Of a stretch of DNA of 5,665 nucleotides, positions 1-4,406 are shown one piece after another. Source of the DNA: CBFGRU01 sp965651255. Lineage in GTDB: Bacteria; Planctomycetota; Phycisphaerae; Phycisphaerales; SM1A02. Position 1 is the first letter of the stretch, and each line of letters starts with the position of its first letter. The position numbers were made by a program, and so were the translations under genes. The notes under the pieces are model-generated. The model was given only the letters and a program-made list of their open reading frames with translations. It searched no databases and was not told the origin of the DNA. The stretch spans positions 1 through 5,665 of the forward strand of contig CBFGRU010000206.1 of assembly GCA_965651255.1 (NCBI GenBank), read 5' to 3'.

Positions 1-55
1 GCGTCCGTTTCAGGATCTGCCGGTCCCTTTCGGGACGACCCGGGGCGCACAAATT

Positions 56-84
56 TCGCCAAGTGTTCATTCTGGAGATATGCT
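56..84 (+). promoter_or_regulatory. candidate sigma-70-type promoter for mscL
   Basis: A TCGCCA hexamer (56-61, four of six matches to TTGACA) lies 17 bases before TATGCT (79-84, four of six matches to TATAAT). This would start transcription near 91 and give a leader of about 85 bases. The match is weak and rests on spacing. Its layout resembles the candidate promoters of the DUF11 gene and the rhodanese gene in this window. Confidence 0.3.
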
Positions 85-140
85 GCGGCAGCGCGGGATT
101 GGCGTGCGAATGTCGCACGGCGGATGCGCGATTGTTCGAC

Positions 141-158
141 ACGGCACATTTGTGCCGT
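141..158 (+). repeat. perfect inverted repeat just upstream of the mscL ribosome binding site
   Basis: ACGGCAC (141-147) and GTGCCGT (152-158) are perfect complements around an ATTT loop, and the next inner pair (A148/T151) could also form. The hairpin ends four bases before the GGGAGG ribosome binding site (163-168). It could be a leader stem-loop that affects translation or mRNA stability, or a palindromic protein-binding site. The sequence alone cannot decide. Confidence 0.45.
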
Positions 159-175
159 GGTCGGGAGGATTCATC

Positions 176-589
176 ATGGGTTTCATCAAGGAGTTTCGAG
201 AGTTCGCGGTCCGCGGCAATGTCGTGGACATGGCAGTCGGCATCATCATCGGAGCAGCGTTTGGAAAAATTGTCAGCTCATTCGTGGCGGATGTGATGAT
301 GCCGCCTCTGGCCTTCGTCACTGGCGGCGCTGATTTTACGGACAAGAAACTGATTCTTCGTGACGCCGTCATGGAAGGGGAGAAAGTCATCGCTCCGGCA
401 GTCACGATGAACTATGGAACGTTCATCACCGTGACGATTGATTTCATTCTCGTTGCATTCGCGGTCTTCCTGTTGATCAAGGGCATCAACGCGATGAAAC
501 GGAAACAGGAAGCCGCTCCGCCACCCGGACCGACCAAGGACCAGCAGTTGCTGATGGAGATTCGAGACCTCCTTCAGTCGAAGTCGTGA
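176..589 (+). CDS. mscL: large-conductance mechanosensitive channel MscL
   Basis: This encodes a 137-residue inner-membrane channel. In the family it forms a pentamer that opens a wide, non-selective pore under membrane tension and vents solutes during hypo-osmotic shock. The short N-terminal helix (MGFIKEFREFAVRGNV) leads into TM1 at about residues 15-45, with the glycine/alanine-rich gate stretch DMAVGIIIGAAFGKIV. A loop with D39 and the MMPPL motif follows. TM2 is at about 78-103 and is followed by a basic KRK cluster. A Pro-rich linker (112-119) leads to a C-terminal amphipathic helix (about 122-135) that fits the family's cytoplasmic bundle. Length matches E. coli MscL (136 residues). 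The ATG at 176 is chosen because the conserved N-terminus begins there and GGGAGG (163-168) lies seven bases upstream. The frame stays open upstream to the window edge, including an ATG at 80, but that stretch shows no MscL similarity. It appears monocistronic. Confidence 0.97.
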   Translation: MGFIKEFREFAVRGNVVDMAVGIIIGAAFGKIVSSFVADVMMPPLAFVTGGADFTDKKLILRDAVMEGEKVIAPAVTMNYGTFITVTIDFILVAFAVFLLIKGINAMKRKQEAAPPPGPTKDQQLLMEIRDLLQSKS

Positions 590-602
590 ATCTTCTTGTG
601 GA

Positions 603-637
603 ATCGGGGCGAAGTCCCGATAGCCCTTCCCCGGGCT
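603..637 (+). terminator. tandem weak hairpins behind mscL, possible terminator
   Basis: ATCGGG (603-608) pairs with CCCGAT (616-621) around a 7-base loop. Directly after it, AGCCC (622-626) pairs with GGGCT (633-637). Both stems are short and no T-run follows, so intrinsic termination would be inefficient. They begin 13 bases after the mscL stop and are the best candidates for its 3' end. Confidence 0.25.
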
Positions 638-710
638 GCGCGCGATGCTTGCGCCGATGATCAAGTGATTCACCCGGGCTGGTGTCGAGGTTGTGATGGA
701 GAGTATTAAA

Positions 711-842
711 ATGTATCTAAGTGCTTCGCTTGACAGGGCTTGGAGTGCGCATACCCTCGTAGCGATTGCCGCGGTTGGTTTACCGACTGTGTACGCAGAC
801 AAGGTGCAGCGGTCGTTGGTGGAGTGGTGTTCCGTTGAATAG
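711..842 (+). CDS. possible small exported peptide, 43 residues, unknown function
   Basis: An ATG at 711 is preceded by GGAGAG (698-703) at a 7-base spacing and opens 43 codons ending in TAG (840-842). The product starts MYLSASLDRAWSAHTLVAIA. Its middle (about residues 14-29) is an uncharged Ala/Val/Leu segment ending in VYA before D30, which resembles a signal peptide with an Ala-X-Ala-like cleavage site. The mature tail would be only about 14 residues with one cysteine (C40). I recognise no family. The ribosome binding site and the hydrophobic stretch argue for it. The small size, unremarkable codon use and the TTGACA hexamer inside it (730-735) argue that the region could instead be regulatory DNA. 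It lies in an otherwise gene-free gap before the DUF11 gene. Confidence 0.3.
   Translation: MYLSASLDRAWSAHTLVAIAAVGLPTVYADKVQRSLVEWCSVE
730..757 (+). promoter_or_regulatory. possible distal promoter with perfect TTGACA
   Basis: TTGACA (730-735) is a perfect -35 consensus. With a 16-base spacer the -10 would be TACCCT (752-757), only three of six matches. It would give the DUF11 gene a leader of about 290 bases. It overlaps the small ORF at 711-842, so both are unlikely to be functional in the same way. The candidate at 935-963 is nearer the gene and has a better -10. Confidence 0.2.
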
Positions 843-876
843 AGGTTAGAACGGTGGCGATGCAACGCGGTTGGTT

Positions 877-904
877 CCGAGAAGGGGATCACCCTCGTTC
901 TCGG
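877..904 (+). repeat. inverted repeat in the region upstream of the DUF11 gene
   Basis: CCGAGAA (877-883) and TTCTCGG (898-904) are perfect complements. The interval between them contains a GGG/CCC pair that could extend the structure with an internal bulge. It is not followed by a T-run, so it is not an obvious terminator. If transcription starts at the distal promoter it would be a leader stem-loop. If transcription starts near 970 it is upstream DNA and could be an operator. Confidence 0.35.
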
Positions 905-934
905 CATGGGCAGCGATGCAGGAGCGTGACCGGG

Positions 935-963
935 TCGAGAAGTCGAGTGCTCTGCGGTATGAT
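935..963 (+). promoter_or_regulatory. candidate sigma-70-type promoter for the DUF11 lipoprotein gene
   Basis: TCGAGA (935-940, four of six matches to TTGACA) is spaced exactly 17 bases from TATGAT (958-963, five of six matches to TATAAT). Transcription would begin near 970, giving a leader of about 86 bases that starts almost directly with the hairpin at 980-1000. It is the best-scoring promoter I can find by eye in the 466-base gap behind mscL. Confidence 0.42.
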
Positions 964-979
964 CGAGCATTGATGGGCT

Positions 980-1000
980 GCCAATGGCCCTCTCATTGGC
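980..1000 (+). repeat. leader stem-loop near the predicted 5' end of the DUF11 mRNA
   Basis: GCCAATG (980-986) and CATTGGC (994-1000) form a perfect 7-bp stem with a 7-base loop. It ends 55 bases before the start codon and leaves the ribosome binding site (1043-1047) free. A 5'-terminal stem-loop can protect the mRNA of an abundant envelope protein from decay, as known for E. coli ompA. That role here is inference. Confidence 0.4.
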
Positions 1001-1055
1001 GAGACTCGGGTGCGCAGAACTGAGGCACACCTGAAACAGAGAAGGAGAACTGGGA

Positions 1056-2612
1056 ATGCGACAACGTACGAGGTTGATGAGCATGTTGGCGGTTGCGCTG
1101 GTTGGCGCCGCGGGCATGTTCGGCTGCGAATCTTCGCGTCAGACGACGCGGACGGAGCCGGCCACGGTCTCTCAATCGTCGTCACGAACGGTCGGATGGC
1201 CTTCGCGTCGGACGAGTGACACGTTCAGTTGGACAAGTCTGGCCTATCCCACCGGCGATGCTCGCACGAGCGCGATCGGTGTCGAGAAGGGGGTGCCACG
1301 TGAAGTGCGCCTGAACCAGCCGTTCGACTACGAAATCGTCGTCACGAACCTCGCGAGCACCAACCTTGAGCAGGTTGCAGTGAGCGAGGACATTGGTGAC
1401 AACATGCGGGTGAACGGTTCGGAGCCGCGCGGAACATCAGATGGTGATCTGATGACCTGGCAACTCGGAACCCTGGCGCCGGGTGAGAGCAAGACGATTC
1501 GCATCAATGCGACGGCCCTCGAGGTTGGCATTGTCGGATCGTGCGCGGCCGTCACGTACAACTCACTGCTCTGCACCACGATTCCGGTTGTTCAGCCGGA
1601 ACTTCGCCTCACGAAGACGGGCCCGGCCGAAGTGCTGAAGTGCGATGAGATTATCTACACGTTTGTGTTGACGAACACCGGAACGGGCTCAGTCGAGAAC
1701 GTCCGGATCAATGATCCGTTGCCGCAGGGTCTGACCACGGCAGACGGTCAGCGCACGATCAACTTCACCGTCCCGGTGCTTGCCGCGGGCGAGTCGAAGG
1801 AGTTCAAGGCGTCGGTGAAGGCGTCGCAGCGTGGTCGCTTCGCGAACAAGGCCACGGCCTCTGGCGGCGGACTTGAAGCCGAGAGCGGCGAAGTTGTCAC
1901 GGTCGTCAAGGAGCCGGTCCTCCGCGTTGCCAAGAGCGGACCTGAACGTCAGTTCATTGGTCGTGCATCGACCTACGAAATCACCGTGACCAACACCGGC
2001 GACGGTCAGGCCCGTGAAACGCGGCTGGTCGACGCGGTTCCCGCGGGTGCTACCTTCGTCAATGCGTCGGATGGCGGACGCCTGGTGGAAGGCCGTGTCA
2101 TGTGGGATCTGGGCACGATCGCTCCGGAGGCATCGAAGAAGGTGACGGTTTCATTCATGCGTGAAACTGCCGGCACTCTTCGCAACGAGGCAACTGCGAC
2201 CGCGTACTGTGCGGCAGCCGCCAGCGCAGTGGCGCAAACAACGTATGAAGGTATTCCGGCCGTCCTGCTCGAGGTGGTCGATATCGATGACCCGATCCAG
2301 GTCGGTGGCAATGAGACTTATGTCATCACCGTCACCAACCAGGGTACGGCCCCGGATACCAACATTCGTCTGACCGTGACGCTTGAAGAAGAGCAGTCAT
2401 TCGTGTCGGCCACGGGCCCGACCCGCGCGACCGCTCAGGGCCGAACGATCACGTTGGCGCCGTTGGCAACGCTCGCACCGAAGGCGCAGGCGACCTGGCG
2501 TGTGATCGTCCGTTGTGATCGACCTGGCGACGTCCGATTCTCCGTGCGGATGGAGACGGATCAGCTCGGTCGCCCGGTCATGGAGACCGAAGCAACCAAT
2601 ATCTACGAATGA
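1056..2612 (+). CDS. OmcB-like DUF11-repeat putative lipoprotein of the cell envelope
   Basis: This encodes 518 residues. The N-terminus has a basic MRQRTR start, a hydrophobic core (about 8-22) and a cysteine at 24 in the context GMFGC, read as a signal peptidase II site with an atypical lipobox. A Ser/Thr/Arg-rich linker (25-75) follows. Then come four beta-sandwich repeats at about 77-180, 181-290, 288-400 and 402-518. Each has a strand with a Y-x-I/F-x-V/L-x-x-T-N core (DYEIVVTN, YTFVLTN, YEITVTN, YVITVTN), and the first three a later L-x-x-G-E/A-S-K motif. This is the DUF11 pattern seen in bacterial surface proteins. Order, spacing and many short motifs also match chlamydial OmcB as I remember it. 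Only five cysteines remain after C24 (163, 173, 196, 385, 487), so a disulfide-rich coat is unlikely. It probably acts as a structural or adhesive protein outside the cytoplasmic membrane. The ATG is fixed by AGGAG at 1043-1047, eight bases upstream. Confidence 0.85.
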   Translation: MRQRTRLMSMLAVALVGAAGMFGCESSRQTTRTEPATVSQSSSRTVGWPSRRTSDTFSWTSLAYPTGDARTSAIGVEKGVPREVRLNQPFDYEIVVTNLASTNLEQVAVSEDIGDNMRVNGSEPRGTSDGDLMTWQLGTLAPGESKTIRINATALEVGIVGSCAAVTYNSLLCTTIPVVQPELRLTKTGPAEVLKCDEIIYTFVLTNTGTGSVENVRINDPLPQGLTTADGQRTINFTVPVLAAGESKEFKASVKASQRGRFANKATASGGGLEAESGEVVTVVKEPVLRVAKSGPERQFIGRASTYEITVTNTGDGQARETRLVDAVPAGATFVNASDGGRLVEGRVMWDLGTIAPEASKKVTVSFMRETAGTLRNEATATAYCAAAASAVAQTTYEGIPAVLLEVVDIDDPIQVGGNETYVITVTNQGTAPDTNIRLTVTLEEEQSFVSATGPTRATAQGRTITLAPLATLAPKAQATWRVIVRCDRPGDVRFSVRMETDQLGRPVMETEATNIYE

Positions 2613-2620
2613 TTTCGTAG
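2603..2620 (+). repeat. stem-loop spanning the stop codon of the DUF11 gene
   Basis: CTACGAA (2603-2609) pairs perfectly with TTCGTAG (2614-2620). The loop TGAT holds the TGA stop (2610-2612). It sits ten bases before the intrinsic terminator and may act with it to protect the 3' end of the mRNA. Part of the left arm encodes the C-terminal residues, so it may also be a chance palindrome. Confidence 0.35.
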
Positions 2621-2629
2621 AACGACTTG

Positions 2630-2664
2630 CGATCGGCGGGGTGAAAACCCCGCCGATCGTTTTT
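2630..2664 (+). terminator. strong intrinsic terminator of the DUF11 gene
   Basis: A perfect 12-bp GC-rich stem (2630-2641 with 2648-2659) closes a TGAAAA loop and is followed at once by five T residues (2660-2664). It lies 17 bases after the stop codon. This is a canonical rho-independent terminator, and it separates the DUF11 gene from the DUF481 gene as a transcription unit. Confidence 0.93.
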
Positions 2665-2675
2665 GCATCGCTGCC

Positions 2676-2783
2676 ATGGACTTCCGCGGATACAGTGTGC
2701 ATCTCATCGACGAAACAAGTGAATCTGACTGCATCGAACAGCACACCTGTATCGTGCACACAGAAGGAGTTGATGCCCCGTGA
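2676..2783 (+). CDS. possible 35-codon leader ORF overlapping the DUF481 start
   Basis: An ATG at 2676 opens 35 codons (product begins MDFRGYSVHLIDE) ending in TGA at 2781-2783. The stop overlaps the GTG start of the next gene in a GTGA arrangement typical of translational coupling. Against it, I see no ribosome binding site before the ATG, no recognisable family, and the ATG lies only 12 bases behind a terminator T-run. A promoter would have to lie very close. It could be a coincidental open frame. Confidence 0.15.
   Translation: MDFRGYSVHLIDETSESDCIEQHTCIVHTEGVDAP
2764..2769 (+). promoter_or_regulatory. ribosome binding site that sets the GTG start of the DUF481 gene
   Basis: AAGGAG sits ten bases before GTG (2780). 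An ATG at 2773 is too close to this site and lies in another frame that shows no DUF481 similarity. The in-frame ATG at 2834 lacks a purine-rich site. The GTG is therefore the best start. Confidence 0.6.
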
Positions 2784-3778
2784 TTGCCAATTCGCGCCGT
2801 TTCCTCGGAGTGATCGCCCTGATCGGTTTTCGAATGTTCACCCTCACGCTGCTTTCACTCGCGGCTTCATCGAGTGTGCTGGCCGACCAGATCACACTTG
2901 TCAGCGGTGACATTCTCAATGGAACGCTGGTGGCGAGAAATGATCAATCGTTGACACTCGATCATCCACTCTTTGGACGGATGGTGATTCCGGCTGAGCA
3001 GGTCGCGTCGGTTGTTACAACCGCCGAAATGGAGGCGGCTGCCGAGCAGGTCGAAGCGGAAGCTGCTCAGCCACCGGCCGATTCGGAACCGGATGAGCAA
3101 GCCCCGCCCGTCGCTGAGTCGGCACCGGAGTGGAAGTCTCGATTTACGTTTGCCGGTGCCGGTTCGTTCGGCAACACCGATTCGCAGTCGCTGACAACCA
3201 AGATCACAACTCGTCGCGAAACCAAGCAGACGATTACGACTTTTGATGCGGCCTACTTCTTTGGGTCGCGTGATGGGGATCGCAATGAAAACCGATTCAC
3301 AGCGGGGGTGCGGAACGACTGGTTGATACCTGACTCGAAGTGGTTCATCTTCGCCGACGCTCGATATGACTATGACGAGTTCCAGTCATGGGATCATCGA
3401 CTTGGCGGCCATGTGGGTGTTGGGTACCAACTGATCGATGAAGAGAAGTTCAAGCTTGGGCTTCGGGCAGGTATCGGTGCGATCAAGGAGTGGGGGTCAG
3501 ACAATGACGATATTCGTCCCGAAGCGCTGCTCGGCGGCGACTTGACATGGCAGGTGTCCGACAATCAGCGCATTGTGGCCAGTTCGACCATTTACCCCGA
3601 CCTGGAAGATACGGGCGAGTTTCGTGCGGTGACATCAGCGGAGTGGAATGCGCTGCTTGATGAAGAGATGAATCTCTCGCTCGTTGCAGGACTGCTGCAT
3701 GAGTATCAATCGCAGGTAGATGATGATATCGACAAGAACGACCTGAAGGTCTACGTCGGCCTGTCGTTTGACTTCTGA
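2780..3778 (+). CDS. DUF481 (YdiY-like) outer-membrane beta-barrel protein with N-terminal accessory domain
   Basis: This encodes 332 residues read from a GTG start. Residues 1-35 look like a signal peptide: basic start, hydrophobic segments, and a predicted cleavage after VLA before D36. Residues 36-75 form a small beta-rich segment with the pattern QITLVSGDILNGTL...MVIPAEQVASV, often seen before DUF481 domains. Residues 76-117 are an acidic Ala/Pro/Glu linker. From about 118 to the end there are alternating strands rich in aromatics and glycine, such as RFTFAGAGSFGNTDSQS, HVGVGYQLI and LKVYVGLSFDF. The final phenylalanine fits the signal read by the BAM assembly machine. This is the DUF481 family, annotated in E. 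coli as the putative salt-induced outer-membrane protein YdiY. The function is not established. Starting at the ATG at 2834 would shorten the signal peptide by 18 residues and remains possible. The gene follows the terminator of the DUF11 gene and so needs its own promoter, which I could not find convincingly. Confidence 0.87.
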   Translation: MIANSRRFLGVIALIGFRMFTLTLLSLAASSSVLADQITLVSGDILNGTLVARNDQSLTLDHPLFGRMVIPAEQVASVVTTAEMEAAAEQVEAEAAQPPADSEPDEQAPPVAESAPEWKSRFTFAGAGSFGNTDSQSLTTKITTRRETKQTITTFDAAYFFGSRDGDRNENRFTAGVRNDWLIPDSKWFIFADARYDYDEFQSWDHRLGGHVGVGYQLIDEEKFKLGLRAGIGAIKEWGSDNDDIRPEALLGGDLTWQVSDNQRIVASSTIYPDLEDTGEFRAVTSAEWNALLDEEMNLSLVAGLLHEYQSQVDDDIDKNDLKVYVGLSFDF

Positions 3779-3814
3779 TTCATCCTGAGTGGGGATATCG
3801 TGAAGGCCAATGAA

Positions 3815-3847
3815 ACAAGGCCCACGTTCGATCGACGTGGGCCTTGT
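3815..3847. terminator. bidirectional terminator between convergent genes
   Basis: A perfect 13-bp stem (ACAAGGCCCACGT at 3815-3827 with its complement at 3835-3847) closes the loop TCGATCG. It lies 36 bases after the DUF481 stop and 42 bases after the rhodanese stop, which converge on it. Bases leaving the stem are modestly T-rich: ACTTTG on the + strand and TTCATT on the - strand. Placement and stem strength support termination for both genes, although neither T-run is perfect. Confidence 0.75.
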
Positions 3848-3889
3848 ACTTTGTGCAAACAGCGATTCGATGAACATCGTGAAGCGCGA

Positions 3890-4216
3890 TCAGCGTTCGA
3901 TCTTCTCACCCGCTTCCTTCCAGTCGATCTTGCCTTCTTCGTAGTCGAAAACGTTCTCGTACCCGAGTTGATCCAGCCGCTGCGCGGCCTTGGGCGATGC
4001 ATCGCATTCCTTGTCCATGCAGTAGACGATGACCGGCGTTTTTCTGTCGGGGACGATTCGCTTCACGCGCTCATCGAACCGATCATCAAACGGAATGTTG
4101 ATTGCGTCGGACAGATGAAACTTGTTGTAGTACTTCGGATCAAGCGTTTCAACGACAACCACGGTGTCGTTCGAGTTGATCTTCTCTTTCACCTGTTCGC
4201 GTGTGAGAGTCTTCAT
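3890..4216 (-). CDS. single-domain rhodanese-like protein
   Basis: This encodes 108 residues and has no signal peptide, so it is probably cytosolic. The family moves sulfur through a cysteine persulfide, or senses or binds thiols. Here the fold is complete: VVVVETLDPKYYNKFHLSDAI (about 19-39) is the strand, with the usual Asp replaced by Glu, followed by the H-L-x-x-A-I-N-I-P motif. The hydrophobic strand VIVYC ends in the presumed catalytic Cys66. The loop CMDKECDAS has a second cysteine (Cys71), and the C-terminal half LGYENVFDYEEGKIDWKEAG is typical of stand-alone rhodaneses. The substrate is unknown. The start at 4216 is chosen because AAGGAG (4225-4230) sits eight bases upstream and homology begins there. 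An open frame runs 61 codons further but is not family-like. It has its own promoter (4355-4383) and ends at the shared terminator. Confidence 0.93.
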   Translation of the reverse strand: MKTLTREQVKEKINSNDTVVVVETLDPKYYNKFHLSDAINIPFDDRFDERVKRIVPDRKTPVIVYCMDKECDASPKAAQRLDQLGYENVFDYEEGKIDWKEAGEKIER

Positions 4217-4251
4217 GATGGATGCTCCTTTCAACGGAATGATGCCATGTA

Positions 4252-4271
4252 TCGCCTCGAGGGATAGGCGA
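4252..4271 (-). repeat. small hairpin in the rhodanese leader
   Basis: TCGCCT (4252-4257) and AGGCGA (4266-4271) are perfect 6-bp complements around an 8-base loop. It lies in the transcribed leader, about 21 bases before the ribosome binding site on the - strand. Its role is unknown. A chance occurrence is quite possible at this stem length. Confidence 0.25.
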
Positions 4272-4354
4272 ACGGCAGTCAAAGTCGTCGAAGCGGAACC
4301 CCCACTCGCACTCGGTCGCGCCGAAAGCTGTCCACTTCGGCAACACAATGGTTC

Positions 4355-4383
4355 AGTATAGAAAGCGACGTTGGCAGTGTCGA
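4355..4383 (-). promoter_or_regulatory. sigma-70-type promoter of the rhodanese gene
   Basis: Read on the - strand, TCGACA (4383-4378, five of six matches to TTGACA) is followed after exactly 17 bases by TATACT (4360-4355, five of six matches to TATAAT). This is the best promoter in the window. Transcription would begin near 4348, giving a leader of about 130 bases. It lies in the 190-base gap behind the stop of the 413-residue gene, in an AT-richer stretch. Confidence 0.65.
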
Positions 4384-4406
4384 AGAATTGAATAAACAAA
4401 CAAATT

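Larger units (their letters stand above)
590..1055. other. 466-base intergenic region between mscL and the DUF11 gene
   Basis: No gene of normal size is supported on either strand here. It holds weak hairpins behind mscL (603-637), the candidate small ORF (711-842), two candidate promoters (730-757 and 935-963) and two clear inverted repeats (877-904 and 980-1000). The rest, including 638-697, shows nothing I can name. No tRNA or known riboswitch pattern was recognised by eye. Confidence 0.6.

Noticed and set aside
23..36. GTCCC/GGGAC hairpin near the left edge as terminator of an upstream gene
   Set aside because: The stem is only 5 bp with no T-run on either strand, and no upstream gene is visible to justify it.
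80..175. N-terminal extension of MscL from the ATG at 80, with the frame open to the window edge
   Set aside because: The extension has no MscL similarity, while the conserved N-terminus and ribosome binding site fit the ATG at 176. Other + frames are open here too, so openness is uninformative.
844..974. Arg-rich 37-codon frame starting with the ATG at 860
   Set aside because: No ribosome binding site, implausible composition, and it overlaps the inverted repeat and promoter candidate.
278..1117. 279-codon open frame on the - strand across the end of mscL and the intergenic region
   Set aside because: Composition is rich in Ser, Arg, His and Pro with no domain pattern, it runs antisense to a certain gene (mscL), and it is best explained as a GC-driven shadow.
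3800..4267. 155-codon + strand frame opposite the rhodanese
   Set aside because: It begins inside the terminator region and is antisense to a clear rhodanese domain.
4217..4399. 61-codon N-terminal extension of the rhodanese frame
   Set aside because: It contains the predicted promoter and leader and no family similarity. The ATG at 4216 has an ideal ribosome binding site.
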